The notes under the pieces are model-generated. The model did no database searches. It saw nothing but the letters and a program-made list of their open reading frames with translations, and had not been told where the DNA came from. Of a DNA stretch of 64,000 bases, positions 10,448 to 22,789 are shown piece after piece; the stretch's first letter is position 1; each line of letters begins with the position of its first letter. Origin of the DNA: Talpa occidentalis (lineage: Eukaryota > Chordata > Mammalia > Eulipotyphla > Talpidae); contig NW_023603184.1 of NCBI RefSeq assembly GCF_014898055.3, positions 117,170,615-117,234,614 of the forward strand, given 5' to 3'. Both the position numbers and the translations under genes were made by a program.

Positions 10448-10938
10448 TATAGAAGACTACGGTAGACAGAATAATGGTCCCCCAAAGATGCCCATATCCT
10501 ACACCCAGGATCTCTGAAAAGTGATCTTACGTGGCAGAAGGGGCTTTTAGATGTGATTAAGGACTCAAAGATAGAAAATTGTCTTGAGTCACCAGGGTCC
10601 AATGTATCACAAGATTCCTTACAAGTGGCAGATGGCAGAGCCCATGAGTAGAAGGTGATGTGATGAGGGAGCAGAGAGAGGACAGACGATGTGCATAGGC
10701 CGTGAGCCAAGGAGGGCTGGTGGCCTTAGAAGATGGAAAAGACAAGGAAACAGATTTCTCTCTTGGAGCATCAAGAAACCCAGTCCTTTTCACACCTTGG
10801 ATATTGGTCCCAGATATTCAATATGAACTTCTATCCTTTTGATATTTAAGATAATACATTTTTGTAGTTATTAAGCCACTTGGTTTGTGGTTCTCTATTA
10901 CTATTGTACTATAACACCTATAATAGAGAACCAATACA
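10448..10938 (+). mobile_element. Ancient MaLR-like LTR relic
   Basis: 'agacagaataatggtccccc' and 'aaagatgcccatatcctaca', then 'ggcttttagatgtgattaag', 'ggtccaatgtatcacaagat', 'gaaaaggacaaggaaac'-like text and a terminal 'ttaagccacttggtttgtgg', reproduce the block order of a common mammalian MaLR/ERVL-type LTR. The exact subfamily is from memory and uncertain. Minus-strand frames of 78-98 codons over it are not genes. Confidence 0.55.
10889..10932. repeat. Inverted repeat at LTR end
   Basis: Perfect 12-bp arms, 'ggttctctatta' at 10889-10900 and 'taatagagaacc' at 10921-10932, with a 20-base loop. Lies in the last 50 bases of the MaLR-like LTR. Confidence 0.8.
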
Positions 10939-11802
10939 AATTCGAAAATAAAGGATTTTTGTAGCAAATTTTCTCTTGATATTTTCTTCAGCTGCCCCTG
11001 TCTTGGGCGGATGTACATAACTGCTGTTTGTTGAGCTGTTCTTCCTTCTCCAGCTTTGTTCACAGACTAGGGATTATGGCAAAGCAGGTGCTGTCTCTGC
11101 TTTGTGGAGCCCTGATATCCTGGGATGCACACTTGACTGGGAAGAAAAAGATGCTATGTAAATGGAATAATAGGTGTAAGATACAGTAGGTGGTAAGAAA
11201 AATAAATCAAGACAAGGAGATGGAGTGTGATGTTTTAGTGCTGTTTATTTTGGAGGGAGTATTTGATCGGCTTTAATAATTCTACAATATACAGTAAATT
11301 CTGTTCCTACGCTCCTATCATTTCTTTGTCCAGAAAAACACATTTACTTGGTACTCCCACATAGATATTTTCCTGTTTCTAAGTAGTATTTCTCCTCTCT
11401 TCAGATACTGGAAAGCTAGGGGTTCCTTATCTCTAAGACCTAGCCATTACTGGATGAGTGGGAAATAGTACAAGAATCCTAGGGTACAAGTTCTTATCTG
11501 AATTTCAAGACCTCAGCCACAAAACATTCAGCAGTGGCTCGCTGGGACCCAGACAGGACCTGTACCAGACACCCCAGTGTTTTTTCACCACTTGATGACA
11601 TGTACAGCCAGAACTAATCAGACCTTATTTGTCACTTCTAGTTCAACTGTGGTGAATTTAGAGTTGAAACCCAAGGTGAAAGCCTTTGATAATATATGTA
11701 AACCCTGAGAATTCTGTTAGAAGAAAGTAACAAAAATTAAAAGCATAAGGCTATAGAATAAAGAGAAAAAGATAAGGCAGTCTTGCATTTTTATTCATGT
11801 TG
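10939..11802. other. Unannotated sequence
   Basis: No gene or recognised repeat. Ends at the target duplication of the solo LTR. Confidence 0.35.
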
Positions 11803-11806
11803 GGAC

Positions 11807-12276
11807 TGTTAGGGGGAAAAGGATGTCCCAAAGCAAATTCCATACAGGCTTTGTGGACTCCACCCCCACCCCAGGTCAAAGCCAAAGACACTGGGAACTC
11901 CAAATCCCATCACCACCAAAGGGAAGGTGGCTGGGACCTGAGGGTGGGGTTAAGCAGCCAGGTGGATACAAAAGGCAGACACGTGGGCTTTGGGGGGCTC
12001 TCCGTTTTGGCTCTCCGCCAGCTCGCAGCGTCCGGCCAGCTCTGAGAGTGACTTTGGGTTTCCAGGTCGTCGGATCGGGTAGGACGCATTGAAGACTTTA
12101 TTTCCCTATTTTCTCCCTGAGTTGTACATTTTCCTTATTTCTTTTTCTCTTGTAAATAAACCTTTTATTAACCCTTTTGCGTGTGTCTGTAGTAGAGTAT
12201 TCATAAGTCCCTTTAAAGCGCACGGGTGAGGACCCACAGCCAGGAACCCGTTTAATATCGGGGTTGCTCTATAACA
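11807..12276 (+). mobile_element. Solo LTR, gammaretrovirus-like ERV
   Basis: A 470-bp element that begins TGTTAG and ends ATAACA, flanked by a perfect 4-bp duplication 'ggac' (11803-11806 and 12277-12280), the duplication size known for gammaretroviruses. It has a TATA-like 'gatacaaaag' at about 11965 and an AATAAA polyadenylation signal at 12155-12160. No internal sequence is present, so it arose by LTR-LTR recombination. The 82- and 89-codon frames inside are not viral genes: no gag, pol or env similarity is visible. The same family occurs at 3893-4295 in the opposite orientation. Confidence 0.9.
12155..12160 (+). promoter_or_regulatory. LTR polyadenylation signal AATAAA
   Basis: Canonical hexamer near the 3' part of the solo LTR, about 115 bp before its end, as expected near the R/U5 boundary. 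Conserved in the 4-kb copy. Confidence 0.7.
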
Positions 12277-12280
12277 GGAC

Positions 12281-13360
12281 TAGTTTTACAGACACAAGTA
12301 TATTGCCCAGGAACAGGTTTTTGCTTTGTTTTGTATTGTTTTGTTTAGTTTCCCCCAAGCCTCTGGGCCATGCTGTAGGTCATGGTACTTCTCTACATAA
12401 TTGTATTGAACTTTGATGTTTCGAGTAGCTACTTCTGAATGTACTTATTGTTAATTTGATTTGAATGAAGTTAGCTACTTGAATAATCTTTTGAAAATTG
12501 ATTTGGCTATAATTTGATAGGGTATAATCTGGTTGGGATTTCAGAGTGAGAGGGTCTGGTAGCTAGAGCTTAAAATACAGACAAAATTTCATATTATATC
12601 ACTTTTGACCATACAGATTTTCACATTTCTTTGCTTTTGTTATTTTTTTTTTAATGTGTAATGCAGCCTCTCAATCGACCTGTGTTCTATTTTTGCAATA
12701 TTAAGGCTAAGTTCTGAAGGCACTTACCTAAACACATTTCCATTGGTATTTAATCACACACCATTGGAAATAAAATTCTACCATAGAGTCAAAGGGGCAA
12801 ATATTTTTAGTAACTTTCTGAATTAAAAGAAGAAACAATTTTCAAACTGAAAAAGTAAATCTACTCTTAAATCAGGGTGTAGCTGATTAGTGGTCATTTT
12901 CTAAAATTAGGCAAATTTTAATCATACTTTGTTGAAATCTCTTAAATATATCCTGTGATTTAAAAAGTATTTGGAAATATCCTTCCAATCCTCTAGTAAC
13001 TATTCAATTTATCTTTAAGAATTATTATACTTTCTATTTCTGTCTTGATTTGCAAAGGGCATGGTAATCAATAGTAACTGTAAAATAATGTGGAACAATT
13101 AGTTTTTCTTGCATGCTCATAATTTGTGTTGACATCAGTTGGCATTAGTTAATGCATATGTTGGAGAGTGGGAAATTAAGCTGCCAATAATCAAGTTTCA
13201 TACTCACTGCTAATAATTGCATATTTTATATTTTTTGCTTTAAAGAATTTTTGAAAACATGCATTCAGCATTCCACTAACAACAGAAAAAGATATAGTTT
13301 CCCCTAGAATGCAATGACTTTCCACACATTTTTAAAAATATATTTCTTTGAGGACATTAA
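12281..13360. other. Unannotated AT-rich sequence
   Basis: No recognised gene or repeat. Confidence 0.35.
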
Positions 13361-13364
13361 TTTG

Positions 13365-13671
13365 AAAGGAAACTTGCACTCCTATGTTTACTGCAGCACT
13401 ACTTACAATAGCCAAAATAAGTTAACAGCCTAAATGCCCGAAAACATGACTGGACCAAGAAGATGTGGTATAGATACACAATGGAATACTACTCAGCAAT
13501 ACAAAAAGATAAATTCATGCCATTTGTGGCAACACAGATGGAGCTGGAAGGGATTATGCTAAGTGAAATAAGTCAGAAGGAGAAAGATAAAGACTAGATG
13601 GCATCACTTACATGTAGAATATAGAGAAACCAAAGGGTCAAACAAGACAAACTTTAAAACCAACCCTTGAA
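13365..13671 (+). mobile_element. L1 3' fragment, part 1
   Basis: Classic L1 ORF2 end: 'tttactgcagcactacttac', 'aatggaatactactcagcaa' and 'attatgctaagtgaaataag'. All frames carry stops. It is interrupted by the SINE at 13672 and continues beyond it. Confidence 0.9.
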
Positions 13672-13962
13672 GGGCCTCCTAGGTGGCGCAAGGGGTTGAG
13701 ACGCAACCTATGAAGCTATCCACAGCCACTGCAGCACAATTTCGACCCCAGGCCACCCACATGGTGTGGCAGACCTCTCCTGACTTTCCCGCTGCTCCCC
13801 TCAGCAATGTGTTTCAGTCAATCTGCTGTTCTGTTTTCCACTCTGTTTCTGGTGGATCCTTTCACCTTCCACACCTCTGGCCTGTACCCCAGTTCTTTTA
13901 TGCTTAAATAAAAAAATCTTTTAAAAAACCCAAAAAACAAACAAACAAACAAACAAAAACAA
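13672..13962 (+). mobile_element. SINE, older type, inserted in L1
   Basis: Head 'gggcctcctaggtggcgcaa', older-type body 'aacctatgaagctatccaca' and 'gccactgcagcac', end 'gtaccccagttcttttatgc', then A-rich tail with (CAAA)n growth. Target duplication around 'caacccttgaa' before and 'caatccttgaaa' after. The 74-codon frame over it is SINE translation. Confidence 0.9.
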
Positions 13963-14190
13963 TCCTTGAAAATTGACCATAGATCTGAGACATCCAAGGA
14001 GGATGAGAACTAGGGATGGGGAGGAGCAGAATGGATTGTGGTGGGGGGAATGGACTGTGGCAGGGGGCTATGGGTGTTTCAGTGGTGAGATCACACCTGA
14101 GGGTAGAAATCCTGTATTGTCAAAATATTAACAAAGATGTAAAACAATGGTACTTCATTAACAAAAATTTAAAAAGAATATATGTAAATT
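13963..14190 (+). mobile_element. L1 3' fragment, part 2 (3' UTR)
   Basis: 'gaaaattgaccatagatctg' and 'cacctgagggtagaaatcct', ending at 'acaaagatgtaaaacaatgg' with an A-rich run. The same text, diverged, follows the SINE at 35150, supporting the L1 3' UTR call. Confidence 0.75.
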
Positions 14191-17100
14191 CTATAAAAGA
14201 TTTAATAGAATAGTTTACTTGTTTGTCTGAGATAAAAATGGCAGAGATATGCTTACTGTCTCCATTTATTTCAGATTGTTTATATTTGGCTTCTAGGCAA
14301 AAATGTTTATTTGACTTGATATGCCATTACTGATGTATGCAAAATTCCTGGTGACAGGAAGTCGAAGATATTCAGAGTTAAAACCATCTTCATTTGCCTC
14401 ATTTATTCTCATTCTACTTAAATCTTTAAAAGGCCATAATAAAGTCATAATGGGAAATAAATAAATTATACATACATATTTCTTTGAGTTTTACCAGAAT
14501 AAATGCTTATGCCAACTGAGTCTGTGCTACTCTTCATAATCTTAAAAGCTCATTTGTTAAAATCACTGAATAAGGCAAAGTTTTTACATTTATGCAAGTA
14601 CAACAGTTGATCACAAAAACTGAATTTAATCAACAGGCTGAACTTTCCTCAAATTGCACATGGTTTCCCTGCAACCACTGATGGGCTGTTGTGTTAAATT
14701 ATCTTTCTCATCATTCCTTTCTTGCCTTTAATATGCCATGGATAAGCTTGCTACTGTTTTCTTACTCTCATCTAATATTTTTTACCATGTGATTTTAAGT
14801 CATACATAACTAAGCTTTTCTTTTTCTGTAGACAGGAGAATCCTCTTAGGCTGGACATTTGTTATACTGCTTTCACTTTGCAGAATCCCTCCAGATTGTG
14901 CGAAGATGTGAGCTTGGAATGTAACTGGGTGAGGGGCATTGTTGAAGTCATGAAGAGGTCCACACCTTCAGACTCAGTTTTTGGCCAGAAGATATCTTAC
15001 AACTAAAATTTTAGGGGGCAGTAGAATTGATTTAGAACTTGCTGCTTATTTTACCACTGAGTCAAAATTTCAGAGTTCAGCTACTACTTTTGAATAACAA
15101 TTTAAAAAGAAATATAATTCAATTTAATGTAGCATTGTGTTTTATTAAAGATAATGAAGACTTTACAAATGTAAATGGTAGAAGTAAACACTGATCCTTA
15201 TGAAGACAAAGATGTACATAAATACACCTTTATTTGCTAGATATATGCTTTCCACTGGATGAGCCCCAATGTCTCATCTTATGTATTTGGCATGGTAGTG
15301 AGTTCTTCAGGAAGTTTTGAAATTGCACCATCATGGACTTCAGTGCAGGGAATACATAGTTTTCTTTTTTGCCTTGAAAATAAGCTCAAAATGTGTATTA
15401 TTTAATGAAGAGGTTAACATTATTTTAATTTTACTTTCAAAAGTGTTCATTGCAATTAAAAATGTTAGAGGGAAGCTCAATAAACTGACACTTTTACAGC
15501 AAAAGAAATAAACAATTATTTTAAAAGACGAGGGTCAAAAATCACAATACAAATCCTTAAGATATAGAGAATCTTGCTAATTCATGTTAGGGGCAAAGAC
15601 TGAAAGACTTTCCAAAATGATCCTGAAGATAAGCTAATGGCAAAGCTAGATATCAGATTCTTCTATTTAGGACATCCAATTCAAGCCTGTTACTTCCCTC
15701 ACTCTGACAATAAAAGTCTCTGCAATATACTTGAAACATAAAATAAATATATAATCAAAAGGTCAAAATATTTAAAGCCACAAACAATAAATGAAATGTA
15801 TGTAAGGTAAATATGCTTCATAGTTTTTGACATAATCCATATTATGAGGTTGAGCTATATTCACAGGTCATGCACTGCTCTGGACATTTGAGACGGCTTA
15901 GTTTTCTATTCTCAACCTGTAAACTGGGAGGAGCCATTCACAACGAGGAGAGGTGTTATTCTGGGACTTGCAGATTCAGTGCCACAGAACATAGTGAATA
16001 GAATTTGGATGGGCATTCTATTGCTCTGAAAGAGAAAGCAGTTATATTACTTAACTTTCTCTTCTGCTCAGGCTGTGATTTGGTCATCCATTAACAATGA
16101 AATCAGTGGAATATTAATTGTGTCTTATTCATTCCAAAGGACAGTTGGAACTTTTTACATGAAGAGATTTTCAACTGAAGTTAAAAATTTCATACACATA
16201 AATGTAAATGAGGCATTAATATAAACCAACTGCATTTATTAAATAGGTTATTTTTTTAAATGATTTAAGGAATATTATTCTAAGAGCTTATTTTTACATC
16301 ATGCAGAAATTACTTATTCTGCATATTAAAAATATTCCTTGCAAGACTGATTTCTTTCAAATTAATGTTCTGTATCTATAAGTTGAATTTCCATTTACAA
16401 ATGTACTCATTATTTTGAAAATTATAAAAAATATTTTTTTTAAATTTGGATATATCTTTAAAGTTGAGTTTTTAAAATATGTTCAAAAAGCACAAATATA
16501 TTTTTGCATGCCTTTTGAGTATTATTATTTCTAAGTGTTTGCACACACTACATCTATTATTTAATAAAGAATTAAATTACTGACTTTTTTGGTACACTAA
16601 ATTTTGAAGGTAGAATAGTTACAGGTACATACATTTTTAAACAATTTAAGGAAATGATATTGACTTCACCTTAGGTATTTATTGAGATGATTGTTTAAAA
16701 AATTGCCTGTGCATTTCTCCATGTAAGAAACTCCCTTAATTGTTTATTACAAGCACATGTACCACACTGTGCACAGCATGCTTTACAAAGGATTGCCAGT
16801 AAAGATATCTCATATTAGAATTATGGGGATTTAGTTGTAATTCCAGCTTATTCGTTTCTCAATTCATATAGCATATCATCTTAATCTATTTGGTCGAAGA
16901 TTATGAAGAGCATATATTCTCTAACACAGTCCCTTTTAAGCTATGCTAACAGAAATGTATTGTTAGCTTGGAAAGCAATCACCTGTCAATTTAGACAATA
17001 ATTCACTCAAACATTTCAAATAGATTTTAAGATACAAAAGATAACTTCAATTGACCTACCATATACTCTTCTCTCGGAGAAATAAGCATTTGACTGCTCA

Positions 17101-18052
17101 TTTTTAATTTAGCCAAAATGGAATAAATCTTCACTGCAATTTTAAGTACTGTTTTTTGTCCTTGTGCTGTAGCAGAAGGAGTAAAACAGCTATAGGTCGT
17201 CATGTCTCAACTGCACTTTACTATTTTCACTTTGACCCCCATTATTAGTATCCCTTAAGGTCCTCATATTTTTATTTTCAATTGGATTATGCAAATACAC
17301 TATTGAAGAGAATATGTTCATATTCAGAGCACATGTTAGTCTAAAAATCATCTAAATGAAGTGAAGGTGTAAGGCCAGTATACTAGATACATTATGTATA
17401 CTATCACATTTATATTACATCAAAGTGGCACTAATATTCTTTATTGAAACAACAGCTTAAATTAAAGGGAGGAAGAAAAGGAGAATGGGAATAAGCATTT
17501 GAGCAATGTCAGTTTCATTTGTCTCAATCAAATAAAGGAGTGAAATGTATTTAAGTCAGTGCTATTCAGTAGGACATACCATCATGTAATAATGTCATAG
17601 GTAAGGAAATGGTCCCTAAAATAATAATTCTAGTTTGAATTTAACCACAATAGCAAAGTAATATAAAATACTAACAAAATTTTTTTTAAAATAATGACTT
17701 TTTACCCAGGGGGTAGTATCAAATGCAAGGTCACATTCTAGTGAGCAAAGTCAGTGCAAATCTTATTAGAATGGAACTCTGACCTCCCTTTGTGAAAATC
17801 CATTTTTTTCTATTTATGTTTAATTTTTTAACTTTTTGGTCAATAGATAATCAAACTTTCAAAGTAATTAATTTCCTAAAATTTGAATTAAAATAATTTG
17901 CTCCAAAATAATTCTCCTCTTTATCTGACAAAACAAGCTATTAATGTAACACTAGGCAAAGTGCTAGGAAATCAAGCCTTAAGGAAACACCGAGGGTTTC
18001 CATGTATATATTTCCTCCTTGGACAGGCAATTTTTTGGAACAAAGAAGTACC
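14191..18052. other. Long unannotated AT-rich tract
   Basis: About 3.9 kb of AT-rich DNA in which I can name no repeat and no gene. The longest frames here are about 64 codons. Nothing suggests exons. Confidence 0.35.
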
Positions 18053-18069
18053 AAGATTTTACCATGTTT

Positions 18070-18386
18070 GGGCCTCCCCGGTGGCGCAGCGGTTGAGCAC
18101 TGGGTTACAAAGCTGCCTGCAGCCTCTGCAGCGCTGGTTCGATCCCCGGCTGCTCCCCGGCCACTGGAGGAGGGTCCCACATGGCGCGCAGACCTCTCCT
18201 GCTGCCCGCTGCTCCCCTCAGCAGTGTACTTCGGTCCTTCTGCCTGCTCTGCTCCCCGCTCTGGCTCTGGTGAATTCTCTCACCCTCCCGCGCTTCTGAC
18301 TGTACCCAGTGCTTGTATAAATAAATAAATAAATCTTTAAAACAAAAAACAAAAAACAAAAAAACAACACTTAAAAAAAAAAAAAA
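18070..18386 (+). mobile_element. SINE, young type, near-intact
   Basis: The best reference copy in the window: head 'gggcctccccggtggcgcag', A-box-like 'tggcgcagcggttgagcac', B-box-like 'ggttcgatcc', full body, 'gtataaataaataaataaat' and A-rich tail. Target duplication 'aagattttaccatgttt' before and 'aagattctaccatgttt' after (one mismatch). A 133-codon frame from 17898 that crosses it is a read-through artefact. Confidence 0.95.
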
Positions 18387-19512
18387 GATTCTACCATGTT
18401 TTCAAATTTTGTTTCTAGAAGGGAAGGTGGGCTAGAGTTAGAAGTCTGTTGATTTTCTCTCCACTGGATGATAAAAGGAAAGTTCGAAAAATAAAGACAA
18501 ATTAGTTAAATTAGCAGTTCAATAAAACTGCAGTTCTTGAAGACTTTTACTTGTGGATAAATGGCAATCTTGTGAAAAGTAGCAGAATAGCATTTTTAAA
18601 AGCACATCATCATAATTCTCTCTATATATCTGAGTGAAGATTATAAAATTTGTTTAGACTAAGTATTGAGAAAGACTTAGGTAAAATATTTATTCAGTGT
18701 AGTTATTCAAAAGGAATTGATTTGAATTTTTCAGAGTATTTCAGTTATATAAACCAGGCATGAAATTGTGTTGAATACAGAATTGGTTTTTAAAAACAGA
18801 GCATTACATTCTTTTAAAATTCTTAACAATGTCAACTCCCAAAACTACATTATCACTTAGTGAATATTTGCCAAAGACAGCCTGGAACAACCACTGGCAT
18901 ATACACTAAGAATTATGAAGCTATGTAGTCCCATTTTCTAACTTCCCTTCTTTCCTATGTTTCTCTTTCAATTTTTATAGCAAAAAAAAAAATGTATTTT
19001 TCTTCTCACTAAAAATGAGAACTGAAAATTGAGAATAATGTTCATAGTTAAGTGCATTCTTCAGTGGTCAGCAAGCCTGCTTTGTTTTTTTTTAGTGTCT
19101 GATTACTATCTAGCTAGAGTTCACTACATGAAGATAAGTCCATGAAATAATATTTGAGAAATTTAGGACAGTAGAGATTCTGACAGCTTTCAGATCTACT
19201 TTTTTATTCAAACTAAATAATTTGCATGTATGTTTCTTGTCACTATTGTAGTTCAACCTTTCCTGGGTTGGCAATGCTCTGTTTTCTAAACTCTTAAACT
19301 TAGACCAAATTGAGTTTCATTATTCACAATTATGTGAGTATAACTTAAATTGTCCTGATTATCTGGTGGTTCCAGATGGCTCATGTACAGAGTCCCACAA
19401 CTGAGAGAGATTGGTTTCAGTTTTTAACAACTGTAATAGGTAATCATTGGCAGCTTCATTTTTTTTTAAGAAAAAAAGGGTTTTCCATATGATTTTCTCA
19501 GTTTTCTCATTA
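18387..19512. other. Unannotated AT-rich sequence
   Basis: Nothing recognised. Confidence 0.35.
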
Positions 19513-19513
19513 T

Positions 19514-19782
19514 TTAAGATTATACATTATTTATTTATACATACAAGAACTGGGGTACAAGCCAGAGGTATGGGAGGGTGAGAGGATTTGCCAGAGACAG
19601 AGTGGGAAACAGAACAGGCAGACTGACTGAAATACACAGCTGAGGGGAGCTGTGGGCAGACAGGAGAGGTCTGCTGTGCCATCTGGGTAGCTCCCTAGCC
19701 ACTGGGGATCACACTTGTGCTGCAGAGGCTGGGGATAGCTTCATAGTGCTGTACTTAACCCTTTGTGCCACCAGGAAGACCC
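19514..19782 (-). mobile_element. SINE, older type
   Basis: Reverse complement of the SINE, with the T-rich 'ttatttatttatac' tail at the left and head 'caccaggaagaccc' at the right. Body blocks 'gagaggatttgccagagaca' and 'gctgaggggagctgtgggca' are clear. More diverged than the young copies. Confidence 0.88.
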
Positions 19783-20690
19783 TGAATCATATTCTTTAGA
19801 CCACACTGCTCCTCAACAGATTTGGGTACTAAAAACACAAAGACATGTATGGTGATTTCAAAGATTTATTTTTCCCAACTTCTTTAGGGAGACTTTAATC
19901 CATTGGTTCCTACTATATCTAAGGAAACTGTGTCGCAAAAATATTTAATGAATTTCTCAAAATTGCTTTGGCAAGTACAAGTCCAGCTTGGGTTAGAAAC
20001 TAGGATCTTATTTCCAAGGGTATGCATTCCCACATCACATGACAACACCTGAATTACCCATTTTCCATCTTAGGAGTGATAGTATATTTTGGTTTAATAG
20101 GACTTCTGAATAAATGCAGTTTGATTAATGGAAAAAAGTCAAAAGTTTGATTACCGGAAAAAGAAAGTCTTCAAATAGCCACAAAATATTTGTAAAATTA
20201 ATAAACCTCTTTATTTTATGAGGAACCTGCGCTACCCCCAATTCAAATTCAATTCAACAAATATACATATAAAGCACCTATAGCAAACTCATTTTATTTA
20301 AAATGTATGCTGAACACATTTCAAGATAATTTCATGATTGCCTTGGAAACTAAAATACTGATCTTGTGCATGATGCTATATTAGAATAGTGGCCTTCTGG
20401 AAATCTTTGCCCAGAAAAACCTGTCTCATTCCTGGGCTTCCAGGAGAATCTGACTACAGCTATTTCCAAGAATTCTTAGTTATGTCACTTTGTTCTGCAC
20501 TAAACAAAAGTACTGCTATTTTTTCTTGGACTTTATAATGGTTTTTGTCAGCTATATTAAATGAGTGCTTTGCTATATTTTCTTTTCTCCTTTTAAATAA
20601 ATATTCACTTGTGTGCCTCATTATATGCTTTCTCTTAAAACATGATTGCAGAATCTTACAGGTTTGGATTCTACTGTAGATAATGTTATT
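19783..20690. other. Unannotated sequence
   Basis: Nothing recognised with confidence. A faint MIR-like order near 19880-20010 is too weak to call. Confidence 0.3.
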
Positions 20691-20830
20691 TTACAGAAGA
20701 ACAAAAGAAGGTACTGAGAAGTCCTGCAGAGTTGGTAAATGGGCCAGCTGGGATAGAAACCTCTGTGTTCTGAATCAAATGCACACATGCTGAGTCATTA
20801 AGCTCTACTGTATTCCTGGCAGTGCCTCAG
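20690..20830 (-). repeat. MIR-type SINE relic (weak)
   Basis: 'gagaagtcctgcagagttgg' and 'taaatgggccagctgggata', then 'gaaacctctgtgttctgaat', resemble MIR in reverse ('agtaagtggcagagccgggattcgaaccc'). Confidence 0.4.
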
Positions 20831-20883
20831 GTCGTAACACCTGAAGATACAGACAGGGTCTTCTCTCTTAGAAATCTAATCCA

Positions 20884-21158
20884 GGGCCTCCCCTGGTGGC
20901 ACAGGTGTTTGAGCACAGCGCTGCGACGCTGTGAAGCTGTCCGCAGCCTCTGCAGTGCTGGTTTGATCAAGGCCAGCTGGTGAGGGTCCCACATGGCTAG
21001 GAAGACCTCTCCTGTCTCGCCCGCTGCTTCCCTCAGCAGTGTATTTCGACAGTCTGCCTGTTCTGTTCCCCGCTCTGTCTCTGGTGGATCCTCTCACACT
21101 CCCACGAATCTGGCCTGTACCCCAGATCTTGTATAAATAAATAAATCTTTAAAAAAAA
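20884..21158 (+). mobile_element. SINE, intermediate type
   Basis: Head 'gggcctcccctggtggcaca', extra bases in the A-box region, B-box-like 'ggtttgatc', body, and 'gtataaataaataaatcttt' tail. Target duplication 'aaatctaatcca' at both ends. Confidence 0.92.
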
Positions 21159-21665
21159 TCTAATCCAACCTGTAGAACATACTTTCTCTTAACTAAATAT
21201 TTTGTTAATTTAAAGAAAATAGCTGACAAGAAAACTCAGGTCCATGAACACAAAAGCTATGTCAATCCCAGCTAAAGCACGTGATCTAGAATTTCAAAGT
21301 TCTCTGTAATACAGTTCTCTAACAGAAAATGAAAATAATGATTATTCTAAGTTTCAGAGGAATAAATGAGATTTTGCATATAAAACACACTGTCTGGGAT
21401 CTACAAAGACTCAATAAATATAATTTAATTTAGTTTTAGGGCAATTGCGCTAAAACATTAAAAGAAACTGGAATTTTAAACAATAGTATAAAACATATCA
21501 TGCATAAATTACTAAAGCCTATGCGGTAAGATTATTACCATATAAAAAATAAAAACAAAAAATTAAGCTTCCATTAGTTAGCCAATTTGCAATGATTAGT
21601 CCAGGGATGAAAGTTATGCTTACAACCTTATCACCAGTACACAGATCATGTATTCATCTTTAAAA
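21159..21665. other. Unannotated AT-rich sequence
   Basis: Nothing recognised. Confidence 0.35.
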
Positions 21666-21669
21666 ACCA

Positions 21670-21880
21670 TTAAGTGGCATTCCTCTCACTCAGAATAAAT
21701 GGCAAAGTTCTCACCGTGGTGGCCTATAAGCTTAGCCTTACAGATTACACCCTGACCCCAATCTTATTTTCCCAGTTTCTCTCCCTCCTCACTCCACTTT
21801 GGCTACACAACTCCTTTCAGTTCTTGAAACAAGGTCTAGAATGTTGTTCCTAGATACCTCTGTGCCTCTCCATTATACTA
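21670..21880 (+). repeat. L2-type LINE relic
   Basis: 'ctcactcagaataaatggca' and 'aagttctcaccgtggtggcc', then 'tacaccctgaccccaatctt' and 'actccactttggctacacaa', follow the L2 ORF2 3' block order ('ctcagagtaaaagccaaagtcctta...ctctgctccagccacactgg'). Confidence 0.65.
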
Positions 21881-22785
21881 TAAGTTATTTTAATTGCCTC
21901 TTCAATAGTTCTTTTTTAACCACCTTACTGGTAGCTGTAACCTCTAGCTTCTAAAATGAAGCTCATTTTTTTCTTCTATGAACATTCTGTGGTGTGGAAT
22001 TCTGAGCTGGCCTACTAGGGCTTTGCTTTAAATCCTAGGATTACTTCTGGACATAAGCAATGGAATAGGGACTTCTCACTAATTCAGGATTGGAGTTGGT
22101 TGCCCAGAAGCTTAGAAATTGAATTTTACTCTTTTATTAATCATGTGCATTGCCCTAAAACTCAATTTTTCATTGCATGTGGTCTTTCTGGATCTTTTAT
22201 TTTCCTTAAACTCTATTTTCTGATGGTTATTCCTGATCCCAAGGAATATCCCTCTTCTGAATATCAGTGTCCCCCAATGGGTAAAATTACTGTCTATGTT
22301 CCTTTCCCTTAAGTGCCAGGATCAACTGACTTTCACAAATGACATTATGAGCCTTTATGTTTTGGATTCACTTTCATACATGTGTCCCCCTGTGTTTGTC
22401 CTTAGGATAACTGGCCCTTGGCTCCCACTTAGGCACTGCCAAAATCTTCTTTAAGTTCTATGAGAAGTCAGATATAACCTTTGTATTATGCCTGGTTCTT
22501 CTGAAATTATATATCAATAAAACCCTAGTTCTGATAAGAGATCTAATTCTTAATGGTATAGAAGCTTTTAGGACAGTGCTCTTGTTTTCAACTCTGCAAA
22601 TAAAAACACCTTGTAGTTTTTCTTGGTGAGAATAATGGTAGAATCACTAGTAGAAGGAGAAGGAAAATGAGAAGCTGTGTGCCTTTATTTTATAAGTAGA
22701 GCTTCTGTAGCCTTAAAGTGAGAGCATTCTTGGTATGTTGGAGGGGAAAAAAAGAGTGATAGGAGACAAAATCAGAGAAGTAGCA
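21881..22785. other. Unannotated sequence
   Basis: No recognised gene or repeat. A 70-codon frame at 22100-22312 is unsupported. Confidence 0.3.
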
Positions 22786-22789
22786 GGGG

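Noticed and set aside
11797..12092. 82- and 89-codon frames shared with 4037-4329
   Set aside because: They are the same LTR in two copies. An LTR is regulatory DNA, and no gag, pol or env similarity is visible.
18070..18145. Possible tRNA gene (A-box and B-box motifs)
   Set aside because: The motifs belong to the SINE head. There is no clover-leaf with a proper acceptor stem, and the same unit recurs many times with A-tails and target duplications.
17898..18299. 133-codon open frame
   Set aside because: The second half is the translation of a young SINE, and the same peptide-like text appears at 43176, 50107 and elsewhere. The first half has no domain or splice support.
19870..20020. Possible MIR relic
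   Set aside because: Only one weak block ('aattgctttggcaagtacaa') resembles MIR, and the rest does not align.
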